DNA of 64,000 bases from Coprobacter secundus (GTDB lineage: Bacteria > Bacteroidota > Bacteroidia > Bacteroidales > Coprobacteraceae): positions 62,001-126,000 of the forward strand of contig JTDA01000003.1 in assembly GCA_000803105.1 (NCBI GenBank), written 5' to 3'. A model generated the notes under the pieces. The model made no database searches and was not told the origin of the DNA. It was given only the letters and a program-made list of their open reading frames with translations. A program made the translations under genes and the position numbers. Below are positions 42,510 through 50,962 of this stretch, one piece after another (within the stretch, counting starts at the first letter, position 1; every line of letters starts with the position of its first letter).

Positions 42510-43499
42510 TTATATTTTTCCTCTTTTCAAACATTTTTTTATATATAAGTTTCCTAAAAAAGGGTGTATATGATAATATCGTATTGCCTTATAAAACCAT
42601 TTCCCAAAGTTATTTAATAGTTTTTCTGATTTGATGACTTGTTGTTGCCGGTATGCAAGTCGAGCTATTGTAGCGGCATTTTTGAAATGATGAAAGTAAA
42701 ACGTTTCATAACATGCACGTAAAAATACATAGGCAATACTTTCCTTTAATTCCGGATATAAATAGCTAGGGTAGAGCAAATCGTATATGCGTTGTGGAAA
42801 TTTTAGATAACTGCTAAATTGTCGGTCAGAAATATTTTTTTGTTGAGTGACAGAGTCGGGTCGGGAAACATAGTTGATAAGAGGCTTATTTATCGAGGTT
42901 ATCTTGTGTGCAGCGAGAACAATTTGTGTGGTATATACAGCATCTTCTCCTATAGATAAGTCCGATACCAAATTATATTTTATAGTTTCATGCAATTCTT
43001 TTTTAGCAATATATGACCATACTGCCCATGCCCTTTCTGCACAAAACATTTGTTTTAGCAAAGATGCTTGGCTATATTGGTGGATTGAGGTTTGTTGGAT
43101 ATATGTTTTTTTTTGATCATCAGGATTATAGGTATAATAATCCATAAGAACCATATCAGCGTCTGCTTCAATAGCTTTTTTGTATAGAATATTTAATGAT
43201 GAGGCTTCAAGAAAATCATCGGCATCCAAAAAAAGAATATATTTACCGTGAGCTACAGTTATACCTTTTTGTCGTGCAGCTGATACTCCTTGATTGGGCT
43301 GATTTATTATTTTGAGAGAAGGATATTGGGTTGCATATTGATCTAATATTTCTGGTGACTTATCGATACTACCATCGTTTATAGCAATTACCTCTATGTT
43401 GTTATCTGCTTGTATTAATACGGATTCTAAACAATGCGGTAGATATTTTTCAACATTATAGACGGGTATAATTACGGAAAGGTCTATGGAATGTAGCAT
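42510..43499 (-). CDS. Family 2 glycosyltransferase
   Basis: 329-residue GT-A enzyme. The start DLSVIIPVYNVEKYLPHCLE, the IAINDGSIDKSPEIL segment and LFLDADDFLE (metal-binding DxD) are typical of GT2 transferases of capsule and O-antigen loci. About 120 C-terminal residues are helical and basic. It marks the left edge of the glycan locus and is divergent from a fucosyltransferase gene. Donor and acceptor are unknown. Confidence 0.93.
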   Translation of the reverse strand: MLHSIDLSVIIPVYNVEKYLPHCLESVLIQADNNIEVIAINDGSIDKSPEILDQYATQYPSLKIINQPNQGVSAARQKGITVAHGKYILFLDADDFLEASSLNILYKKAIEADADMVLMDYYTYNPDDQKKTYIQQTSIHQYSQASLLKQMFCAERAWAVWSYIAKKELHETIKYNLVSDLSIGEDAVYTTQIVLAAHKITSINKPLINYVSRPDSVTQQKNISDRQFSSYLKFPQRIYDLLYPSYLYPELKESIAYVFLRACYETFYFHHFKNAATIARLAYRQQQVIKSEKLLNNFGKWFYKAIRYYHIHPFLGNLYIKKCLKRGKI

Positions 43500-43519
43500 A
43501 TATATTGCGAGTTTAAATG

Positions 43520-43527
43520 CAAATATA
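43520..43527 (-). promoter_or_regulatory. -7 box (TATATTTG) of the GT2 gene
   Basis: Fits TAnnTTTG, 21 bases before the gene start, in the 74-base divergent region shared with the fucosyltransferase gene. Confidence 0.4.
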
Positions 43528-43548
43528 GATATAATAAATTAATTGTAT

Positions 43549-43556
43549 TATTTTTG
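43549..43556 (+). promoter_or_regulatory. -7 box (TATTTTTG) of the fucosyltransferase gene
   Basis: Fits TAnnTTTG, 18 bases before the ATG. The box is 21 bases from the divergent one, so the two promoters share -33 territory. Confidence 0.45.
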
Positions 43557-43573
43557 CTTTAAAAAAGCTCATA

Positions 43574-44437
43574 ATGGTGCGTATTGTAGAGATAATAGGA
43601 GGCTTGGGAAATCAGATGTTTCAATATGCTTTTTTCCTTTATTTAAAAAATAAAAGTCATATCTGGGATAGGCTATATGTCGATATAGAAGCTATGAAAA
43701 CTTATGATAGGCATTATGGACTGGAACTTGAAAAGGTGTTCAATCTTTCTCTTTGTCCTATCTCGAACGGATTGCATCGTAATCTGCAAAAAAGGAGTTT
43801 TGCAAAACATTTTGTAAAGTCTTTGTATGAGCATTCTGAGTGTGAATTTGATGAACCTGTTTATTGTGGATTGCGTCCATATCGTTATTATCGCGGTTAT
43901 TGGCAGAATGAGGGCTATTTTGTGGATATTGAACCAATGATTCGTGAAGCATTTCAATTTAATATAAATATTTTATCTGAAAAGACAAAAGCTATTGCTT
44001 CTAAAATGAATCGAGAATTATCGGTGAGTATTCATGTTCGGCGGGGAGATTATGAAAATCTCCCGGAGGCCAAGGCTATGCATGGAGGTATTTGTTCTCT
44101 GGACTATTATCATAAGGCAATAGATTTTATCCGTCAGCGTTTGGGTAGTAATATATGTTTTTATTTATTTTCTGATGATGTAAATTGGATGGAAGAAAAT
44201 TTGCAGTTAGAAAACAGATGTATCATAGACTGGAATCAGGGAGAAGATAGTTGGCAAGATATGTATCTTATGAGTTGTTGCCGTCACCATATTATAGCAA
44301 ATAGCTCATTTAGTTGGTGGGCTGCATGGCTAAATCCGAATAAAAGCAAAATCGTTTTAACGCCAAACAAATGGTTCAACCATACAGATGCTGTCGGTAT
44401 TGTGCCGGAAAGTTGGATTAAGATACCTGTTTTTTGA
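43574..44437 (+). CDS. GT11 alpha-1,2-fucosyltransferase-type enzyme
   Basis: 287-residue family 11 transferase, predicted to move L-fucose from GDP-fucose to the 2-OH of galactose or a related sugar. The nucleotide-binding motif HVRRGDY (154-160), the N-terminal GGLGNQMFQYAF and the C-terminal NSSFSWWAAWLN are all present. The length fits the family. It is a single gene inserted between two oppositely directed transferase genes. The acceptor in the native glycan is unknown; L-galactose or rhamnose acceptors also occur in the family. Confidence 0.92.
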   Translation: MVRIVEIIGGLGNQMFQYAFFLYLKNKSHIWDRLYVDIEAMKTYDRHYGLELEKVFNLSLCPISNGLHRNLQKRSFAKHFVKSLYEHSECEFDEPVYCGLRPYRYYRGYWQNEGYFVDIEPMIREAFQFNINILSEKTKAIASKMNRELSVSIHVRRGDYENLPEAKAMHGGICSLDYYHKAIDFIRQRLGSNICFYLFSDDVNWMEENLQLENRCIIDWNQGEDSWQDMYLMSCCRHHIIANSSFSWWAAWLNPNKSKIVLTPNKWFNHTDAVGIVPESWIKIPVF

Positions 44438-44442
44438 TATGT

Positions 44443-45195
44443 TTATGCATTTTTCTTGAATATTTTGGCGAATAAAAAACGTATAGCAAACCATATATGT
44501 AATATTTTGACTGTAGTTTTTCCGTAATATTTAACCATAATGTTATATCGTTCTTGGAGGGAGGCTTTCCTGTTTTTTGTCGTCGCCCCTTCATTCAGAT
44601 AGTTTATCAATGTTTGGTGGGTGTTAAATAACGTTTGGGCAGATTTCATACATTTTATACACCAGTCAAAATCAGAGGAAAAACGATAAGCCAAATCGTA
44701 ATTTGGGGCAATGCTGCGTTTGGCGATAAATGCTTGGTGACAGACAAGCATTCCCATACGGAAGCTTTTCCATGATAGCTGTTCGGGAGCCTTTAATCGT
44801 CTCATCCCGATAAAATTTCGGTTTAGGTCAACCAAAGCGGTTTCTCCATAAATTATATCGGGACGAGAGTAGCCTATCGAATGATATATGTTCTCTAGAG
44901 TTTTGTTATTATAAAATGTATCTCCAGCATTCAAGAATATAACATATTCACCGGTTGCAACATTCAAACCTTTATTCATTGCATCATAAAGTCCGTTATC
45001 TGACTCACTTATTAAGATATTTATCTGATGCCTGTTTTTATCGAGAATATCGATTGTACCATCATCTGATGCACCATCTATTACAATGTATTCGTAGTTT
45101 TTGTATGTTTGGTCGGCTACGCTGTTAAGTGTGACTTCTATAGTTTTATGAGCGTTCCATGTAATTGTTACGATTGAAAATAAGGGTTGTATCAT
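44443..45195 (-). CDS. Family 2 glycosyltransferase (WcaA-like)
   Basis: 250-residue GT-A transferase beginning FSIVTITWNAHKTIEVTLNS with YIVIDGASDDGT and the metal-binding VIFLNAGDTFY. It resembles small colanic-acid-type GT2 enzymes. The C terminus ends in a basic amphipathic helix (KTTVKILHIWFAIRFLFAKI) that could contact the membrane. Its start overlaps the stop of the GT4 gene by four bases, so the two are translated together. The sugar is unknown. Confidence 0.92.
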   Translation of the reverse strand: MIQPLFSIVTITWNAHKTIEVTLNSVADQTYKNYEYIVIDGASDDGTIDILDKNRHQINILISESDNGLYDAMNKGLNVATGEYVIFLNAGDTFYNNKTLENIYHSIGYSRPDIIYGETALVDLNRNFIGMRRLKAPEQLSWKSFRMGMLVCHQAFIAKRSIAPNYDLAYRFSSDFDWCIKCMKSAQTLFNTHQTLINYLNEGATTKNRKASLQERYNIMVKYYGKTTVKILHIWFAIRFLFAKIFKKNA

Positions 45196-46466
45196 TGTTT
45201 TTGTTTTGTTGACAGTAACTTTTGATAAAGGTGGTTATAATGTGTTGCTATAATGTCTTCTGTATAGTTTTTTTTAACTTTTTCGATACATTTGTCTTGT
45301 AGAGAAGGATTGTCTTTTTGCTCATATGCCCATAATATGCCTTTGCTCAAGTCCTCGACTGATGGATATTTGGCGAGATAACCATTATCTAAGTGGTCTA
45401 TTATATCTGTTTGTCCTCCTTGATCAAAGGAGACAACCGTGGTACCACAGGCCATAGATTCTATTAACGTTTGCCCAAATGTTTCATAATGAGAGGAGAC
45501 AACAGTAACGTCTGCAGCAGAGTATAGTGAAGCTATCATTGAAATATCTGATAATTTCCCCATATAAGTGTATTTACACGGAATAGTGTTGAGAAAGTTC
45601 TCATCGTTCTTTATTCCTCCAAACATAAGTAGATGTAGCTTTTTTATTTGTTCTATTGGGAATAAAGATATGGCGTGGCAAAGTAAATCGAATCCTTTTA
45701 TCGGGTCATTTAGTTTTGCTGCTCCAAACAAAATAACGAAATTATCTTTAGAAATGGACAATTTTGCCCTTATTTTATTCCTATCTTGCTGATAAAATAT
45801 TTGAGTGTCTATTGTGTTGGGGATTACCAAGTTCAATGATGTTTTTGAGATATTGCTTTGTCGAGCTTTATCGCATAGCCATTGACTTACACTGACGAAC
45901 GTAATATACGATTGTGCGAAGAAATTTTTTTTCTTCCATATACGATAAGAAAGATCATGTGGTGCAGGCTTTTGCAGTTGAGGACAATTTTGACATAGGG
46001 AGGTATATTTATTACATGTTCCCGGATGATGGCATATGGCAGTTATGGGCCATAGGTCATGCAGTGTCCATATGATTGGCTTACCTAAAGTCGTTAGTTT
46101 TTTTATATCGGATAAAGACAAAAATCCTTGATTTATCCAATGAAGATGGATGATATCAGCCTCTCGAACTTCTTTACGTAAAACCAAATTAAATCCAGTA
46201 TTTGCAATCGATACTGAGAAAAGATTTTTTTTTGAAAAATGATTATTAATAAAAATGATAAAACGTTCCCATACAAATTTGAAAAGTCCAAGATATCGTT
46301 GTATTGTATTTTGTTCGACACCAATAATATCGGGATTATTCGAAATTTTCTTTTTTACAAGTAGTTTTACATTTACCCCGTTGTTTTTGAGGGCCGACAT
46401 CAGACGACTACAAGCAATAGCCGCTCCACCGGTATTTTCAGATGTATTGATAAGCAAAACTTTCAT
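45192..46466 (-). CDS. Family 4 glycosyltransferase
   Basis: 424-residue GT-B enzyme. The N-terminal domain opens with LLINTSENTGGAAIACSRLM and contains IHLHWINQGFLS and WTLHDLWPITAICHHPG, a pattern seen in capsular GT4 enzymes; a four-Cys cluster follows (CHHPGTCNKYTSLCQNC). The C-terminal donor domain has VVSSHYETFGQTLIESMACG with the conserved Glu pair. It is coupled to the following GT2 gene by a four-base overlap. Donor sugar unknown. Confidence 0.93.
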   Translation of the reverse strand: MKVLLINTSENTGGAAIACSRLMSALKNNGVNVKLLVKKKISNNPDIIGVEQNTIQRYLGLFKFVWERFIIFINNHFSKKNLFSVSIANTGFNLVLRKEVREADIIHLHWINQGFLSLSDIKKLTTLGKPIIWTLHDLWPITAICHHPGTCNKYTSLCQNCPQLQKPAPHDLSYRIWKKKNFFAQSYITFVSVSQWLCDKARQSNISKTSLNLVIPNTIDTQIFYQQDRNKIRAKLSISKDNFVILFGAAKLNDPIKGFDLLCHAISLFPIEQIKKLHLLMFGGIKNDENFLNTIPCKYTYMGKLSDISMIASLYSAADVTVVSSHYETFGQTLIESMACGTTVVSFDQGGQTDIIDHLDNGYLAKYPSVEDLSKGILWAYEQKDNPSLQDKCIEKVKKNYTEDIIATHYNHLYQKLLSTKQKQ

Positions 46467-46582
46467 AAAACAGAATCACGATTTGAATACGAAGGTACGA
46501 TTTTTCTCTCATTATTTTCTACTTTGGAAAATGAACTTTTCTTTTCATACCCTTGTGATAGAAGTGATTTTAAAAAAATAGT

Positions 46583-46590
46583 TACATTTG
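46583..46590 (+). promoter_or_regulatory. -7 box (TACATTTG) upstream of the legionaminic-type operon
   Basis: Fits TAnnTTTG, 86 bases before the DUF115-like gene, which appears to head the plus-strand run of genes to 54897. No matching -33 element is obvious. Confidence 0.4.
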
Positions 46591-46675
46591 CAGAAAGCGT
46601 TCTCGGGAAATTGGTAGCTGATAAAGGCTGTTATTATTTCTGTGTGAAAGAGAGCTCTAAAATTGATAGAGATAT

Positions 46676-47563
46676 ATGAATCCTTTGTTAGATAAAATGC
46701 AAAAATGGATAAATGATGGCGTTCAAACGTTGTTGAGTATCTTGAAGATTGTCATTTATTCGAAAAATAAGACTCCTATGCCTACTGAATTTGATTCTTT
46801 AGGAGAAATTGTAATTTTGGGAAACGGTCCATCTCTGAATACGACTGTAGCGAGCTCTTCTGCATTTTTAAGAGATAAGACATTATTGGCTGTAAATTTT
46901 GCAGGTTCAACTGATTTGTTCAAACAATTGTGTCCTGGATTATATGTTATAGCGGATCCCTATTTTTTTGATGCGTCAAAAGAAAAATCTGTTGATTTAT
47001 ATTGTGCTTTGTCTGAGTCAGTTACTTGGGAAATGTATCTATTTGTTCCGGTTTTTGCGTTTAAAAGAAAATGGTGGCAAGAAATTTTGAGTACGAATCC
47101 TCATATACATATTGTCCAATATAATATTACACCAGTGGAGGGTTACAAATGGTTTTCCAGATATGCTTTTCGTAAGGGGTGGGGATGTCCTCGGCCCAGG
47201 AATGTCCTTATACCTTCTATCATGTTGGCTTTTCGATTAGGCTTTAAAAAAATATATTTAGCCGGAGCTGACCATTCTTGGCTTCCACAATTGTCGGTGG
47301 ATGACAATAATCGAGTAATTACTCGTCAACCACATTTTTATAAGGATAGTGAACAACATAATAAACAGGTGGATGCTGAATATGCTAATATTCATTTGCA
47401 TGAAGTTCTATATAGTATGTATGTAGCTTTTCGGTCATATTTTGTCATTCGGGATTATGCTGAGCGTATAGGATGTAAAATTATAAATATTACTCCAGGT
47501 TCTTTTATTGATGCTTTTGAGAGAATGATCCCAAAGCAAAATGACCCTGGTCGAATTTTTTGA
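46676..47563 (+). CDS. DUF115/sialyltransferase-like protein, candidate nonulosonic-acid transferase
   Basis: 295-residue protein with the motif ILGNGPSLN (residues 47-55), as seen at the CMP-binding start of GT42 sialyltransferases and of the DUF115/Maf proteins that attach legionaminic or pseudaminic acid to flagellin. Further shared features are VIADPYFF after the first strands, and LAFRLGFKKIYLAGADHSW at about 184-202, followed by His-rich QPHFYKDSEQHNK. The gene heads the operon that makes a CMP-nonulosonic acid, which fits transfer of that sugar. Donor and acceptor are inferred. The alternative is another DUF115 enzyme of unknown reaction. Confidence 0.65.
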   Translation: MNPLLDKMQKWINDGVQTLLSILKIVIYSKNKTPMPTEFDSLGEIVILGNGPSLNTTVASSSAFLRDKTLLAVNFAGSTDLFKQLCPGLYVIADPYFFDASKEKSVDLYCALSESVTWEMYLFVPVFAFKRKWWQEILSTNPHIHIVQYNITPVEGYKWFSRYAFRKGWGCPRPRNVLIPSIMLAFRLGFKKIYLAGADHSWLPQLSVDDNNRVITRQPHFYKDSEQHNKQVDAEYANIHLHEVLYSMYVAFRSYFVIRDYAERIGCKIINITPGSFIDAFERMIPKQNDPGRIF

Positions 47564-47598
47564 ACATTGGGGTAATACCCTGATAAAAATTGGAAAAA

Positions 47599-48576
47599 AT
47601 GGAAAAAGTATTAGTCACAGGGGCTGACGGTTTTATTGGTTCTCATCTTACAGAGATGCTTTTAGACCGAGGTTTTCAGGTAAGAGCACTGTCTTATTAT
47701 AATTCTTTTAATAATTGGGGATGGCTTGAAGGTATTACTCATCCTGGTCTTGAGGTTGTATGTGGAGATATACGAGATCCGTATTTTTGCAAACATATTA
47801 TGCAGGGGATTGATATTGTTTTTCATTTGGCTGCACTCATTGCAATTCCGTATTCTTATGTTGCTCCTGATAGTTATGTTGATACCAATATAAAAGGAAC
47901 ACTGAATGTGTGCCAAGCAGCTAAAGAGAGAGGCGTGAAGCGTGTATTGGTTACTTCTACCAGTGAAGTATACGGGACGGCCAAGTATGTTCCTATTGAT
48001 GAGAACCACCCTAAACAGCCTCAGTCTCCTTATTCAGCAACTAAAATAGGGGCAGATGCTTTGGCCATGAGCTTTTACAATGCTTTTGAACTTCCGGTTG
48101 TAATAGTCCGACCATTTAATACGTATGGTCCTCGCCAGTCAGCCAGAGCTATAATTCCGACCATTATTACTCAGATTGCCAATGGTGCTAAAGAAATAAA
48201 ATTAGGAGACCTTAGTCCTACGCGTGATTTTAATTATGTAAAGGATACTTGTCGGGGATTTATCCAGCTTTCACAATGTGAGGCAGCGATAGGGCAGGAA
48301 GTCAATGTATGCAGTAATTATGAGATATCGATGAGAGATACTTTGAATTTGATATCGGAAATAATGGGTGTAAAAGTTTGTTTTGTGGAAGATGAGCAAC
48401 GTATCAGGCCTAAAGGTTCCGAAGTATTTCGTTTATGGGGAGATAATTCAAAGATAAAGAGCTTGACAGATTTTAAACCTGAATATCCTATACGAAGGGG
48501 ATTGGAGGAAACAGTGAAGTGGTTTATGGATAAGAATAATCTAAACCGATATAAAGCAAATATTTACAATGTATAA
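47599..48576 (+). CDS. legB: NAD-dependent sugar 4,6-dehydratase LegB
   Basis: 325-residue short-chain dehydrogenase/reductase that converts NDP-GlcNAc to the 4-keto-6-deoxy sugar, the first dedicated step of legionaminic acid synthesis. The Rossmann motif is TGADGFIGSHL (7-17), and the catalytic pair is Tyr145 and Lys149 in YSATK, preceded by TSTSEVYGTA. NNWGWLEGITHPGLEVVCGD, seen near residue 38-57, is characteristic of LegB-type enzymes. ATG at 47599 is chosen over a TTG three codons upstream. It overlaps legC by eight bases. Confidence 0.85.
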   Translation: MEKVLVTGADGFIGSHLTEMLLDRGFQVRALSYYNSFNNWGWLEGITHPGLEVVCGDIRDPYFCKHIMQGIDIVFHLAALIAIPYSYVAPDSYVDTNIKGTLNVCQAAKERGVKRVLVTSTSEVYGTAKYVPIDENHPKQPQSPYSATKIGADALAMSFYNAFELPVVIVRPFNTYGPRQSARAIIPTIITQIANGAKEIKLGDLSPTRDFNYVKDTCRGFIQLSQCEAAIGQEVNVCSNYEISMRDTLNLISEIMGVKVCFVEDEQRIRPKGSEVFRLWGDNSKIKSLTDFKPEYPIRRGLEETVKWFMDKNNLNRYKANIYNV

Positions 48577-49708
48577 AGAGACGATTAGTTTTATAAAAAG
48601 GTTATTTCCCAATCAAGAGTTTGTGCCTTTACATGCTCCGTGTTTTATCGGTAATGAAAAGGAATATTTGAATGATTGTATCGATTCTACATTTGTTTCG
48701 AGTGTTGGTAAATATGTCGATAAATTCGAAGATGTGGTTGCTGTTTATACGGGGGCTAAGCGTGCTGTTGTATGTGTAAATGGTACTAATGCTATTCATT
48801 TAGCCTTACTTTTAGTTGGAGTTGAACAGAATGATGAAGTTTTGACTCAACCGTTGACTTTTATTGCGACATGTAATGCAATTAGTTATTGCGGGGCACA
48901 TCCGGTTTTTATTGATGTAGATAGGGAGACAATGGGATTGTCTCCGGAAAAATTAGAAGAGTGGATTCTCGATAATGCAGAAATGAGGGGTGATGCATTG
49001 TATAATAAGAGTACAGGCAGACGGATTAAAGCTTGTGTGCCTATGCATACTTTCGGGCATCCATGTAAAATTGATGCTATAGCTGATATTTGTCTGCGTT
49101 ATTCTCTTGAATTGGTCGAAGATGCGGCAGAGAGTATAGGTTCTTTTTATAGGGGAAAACATACCGGTTTATTTGGAAAGATTGGCGTTTTGAGTTTTAA
49201 TGGTAATAAGACTATAACAACCGGAGGCGGGGGTATGTTACTTTTCCAAGATGAGGAGCTGGGGAGTTATGCAAAACATCTATCTACGCAGTCTAAACTT
49301 CCTCACTCATGGGAGTTTGTGCATGACCATATAGGATATAATTATCGTATGCCTAATATTAATGCAGCTTTGGGATGTGCTCAGATGGAAACATTGCCTT
49401 TATTTTTAGAGAAAAAACGCCAATTAGCCGAAATTTATCAAGGTTATTTTAGTAAAAAAGGTATTTCTTTTTTTGTTGAACCAGAACATTGTCGTTCAAA
49501 CTATTGGCTAAATGCCATTTTATTGGATAATGAAAAGGAACGTGATGATTTTCTTGAATATAGTAATTCTAATGGAGTTATGACTCGTCCTATTTGGCGA
49601 TTGATGAATAAGTTGCCTATGTTTGAAAAAGAGCAGTGTGGAGATTTGAGCAACTGTCTGTATTTTGAGAAACGAGTGGTGAATATTCCAAGTAGTGTCA
49701 GGTTATGA
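48569..49708 (+). CDS. legC: LegC family PLP-dependent aminotransferase
   Basis: 379-residue DegT/DnrJ/EryC1-type enzyme that adds an amino group to C4 of the keto sugar made by LegB. The PLP lysine is Lys214 in FNGNKTITTGGGGM; VEDAAESIGSFY carries the Asp that pairs with the cofactor nitrogen. PLHAPCFIGNEKEYL near the N terminus and RVVNIPSSV at the end are typical of the LegC subgroup. It overlaps legB by eight bases and the ATP-grasp gene by four, so translation is coupled. Confidence 0.87.
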   Translation: MYKETISFIKRLFPNQEFVPLHAPCFIGNEKEYLNDCIDSTFVSSVGKYVDKFEDVVAVYTGAKRAVVCVNGTNAIHLALLLVGVEQNDEVLTQPLTFIATCNAISYCGAHPVFIDVDRETMGLSPEKLEEWILDNAEMRGDALYNKSTGRRIKACVPMHTFGHPCKIDAIADICLRYSLELVEDAAESIGSFYRGKHTGLFGKIGVLSFNGNKTITTGGGGMLLFQDEELGSYAKHLSTQSKLPHSWEFVHDHIGYNYRMPNINAALGCAQMETLPLFLEKKRQLAEIYQGYFSKKGISFFVEPEHCRSNYWLNAILLDNEKERDDFLEYSNSNGVMTRPIWRLMNKLPMFEKEQCGDLSNCLYFEKRVVNIPSSVRL

Positions 49709-50657
49709 ATGATAAGCTAAATGTCTTATTTTTAGGTGGTGCTAAACGGGTATCTTTAGCTGAACATCTGATAGATACGGCAAGGAGAAAAGGTCTTGAC
49801 GTCGAAGTTTATTCGTATGAGTTGGATGAATTTGTTCCTATAGCTTCTGTTGGAACAGTTATTCTTGGTTTACGGTGGAAGGATGAAAACATTATTCCAG
49901 ATCTTCTATCTGTCATTCGAGAAAAGGATATTCATATTGTTTTACCATTTGTCGATCCTGCCGTGGAAATTGCGAGCCGATTAAGGAGTATTTGCTCGGA
50001 TGTTTTTATCCCTGTTTGCCGAGAAGACATATGTAAAGTTATGTTCGATAAACAGCTTTCTGTAGATTGGTTTAAAAAATACGATATTCCTGTACCACAG
50101 TGTTTTTCAATAGAGAATATCGAATTTCCCGCGATTCTTAAACCTCGAACTGGTTCTGCATCTAAAGGTATAAAAATAGTTTATTCCCGAGATGATTTAC
50201 GAAATATTTCAAATTTAGACAGTTATGTAATACAAACCTACATCCAGGACGGAATAGAATTTACTGTGGATTGTTATGTATCAGAAAGTCGGGATATTGT
50301 ATCGATAGTTCCGAGAATTAGGCTCGAAGTTGCCGGAGGAGAGGTTATAAATACCCGAACAATAAAGGATGATGTTTGTATAACTTTATCTCGGAAGGTT
50401 TTACAAACGGGGCAATTTATAGGCCCGGTAACTATACAGTTTATACGAGATGTGGCAACCGATAAAACATATATTATGGAAATTAATCCCCGTTTGGTGG
50501 AGGGGTAATTGCAAGCATCGAAGCCGGAGCTAATATTCTTTCTACGTTGTTAGATGAATATCTTAAGTATCCGGTCGAACCTATTGTTAGCTGGAAAGAA
50601 AATACATTTATGACGCGATATTTTAAAGAAGTTATATTCTATGCAGATAATCATTGA
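49705..50657 (+). pseudogene. ATP-grasp carboxylate-amine ligase, interrupted by a one-base frameshift
   Basis: The frame from 49705 stops at 50508 after 267 codons, at MEINPRLVEG. Reading one base back from 50496 restores the expected ATP-grasp ending (NPR-x-GGGVIASIEAGANI) and continues 53 more codons to 50657, giving about 317 residues, a normal length. A single deleted base in the T run at 50493-50495 explains this; no canonical slippery site is visible. The break lies at the E-x-N-P-R metal and ATP motif, so the short product should be inactive. Earlier blocks (FPAILKPRTGSASKGIKIV, YIQDGIEFTVDCYV) are ATP-grasp. Located between legC and a HAD gene, it may acylate the amino sugar. Sequencing error is the alternative to a real mutation. 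Confidence 0.8.
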
Positions 50658-50958
50658 TATGGACGGTACTATATGTACCGAAGAGCGTACGTATAGCCGC
50701 TGTTTGGCTGTACCTAAACTTCATGCGGTAGAGTCAATAAACGCTTTGTATGACGAAGGACATACTATTATAATATACTCTGCCCGTACATGGATGGAGT
50801 TTGAGATGACTACAGCATGGTTAAAGGAACATAAAGTGAAATATCATCAGTTGATTATGGGAAAGCCTATAGGGGATGTGTGGATTGATGACAGGGCTTT
50901 ACAATTTAAGGATAATTGGCAGGAGATAATAAAAGACTTGAAGAATAGAAAAAAGTGA
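50641..50958 (+). CDS. Minimal HAD-superfamily phosphatase
   Basis: 105-residue capless HAD protein. Motif I is IIDMDGTICTEE (about 4-15) with the nucleophile Asp, motif II is IIYSARTW, motif III Lys is in MGKPIGD, and motif IV is WIDDRAL. Small proteins of this type occur in capsule and LPS loci next to ATP-grasp or nucleotidyltransferase genes. The start lies 17 bases inside the restored ATP-grasp frame, supporting the view that both were once translationally coupled. The substrate is unknown; a phosphorylated sugar or acyl precursor of the nonulosonic acid is plausible. Confidence 0.82.
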   Translation: MQIIIDMDGTICTEERTYSRCLAVPKLHAVESINALYDEGHTIIIYSARTWMEFEMTTAWLKEHKVKYHQLIMGKPIGDVWIDDRALQFKDNWQEIIKDLKNRKK

Positions 50959-50962
50959 TATC

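Noticed and set aside
46467..46675. Possible small gene or RNA in the 209-base gap before the DUF115-like gene
   Set aside because: No open frame with a credible start and no stable fold was seen; only a promoter-like box is supported.
50493..50508. Programmed -1 ribosomal frameshifting in the ATP-grasp gene
   Set aside because: The bases around the shift do not form an X-XXY-YYZ slippery heptamer and no strong hairpin follows, so a one-base deletion or base-call error is more likely; it is still listed as something to verify.
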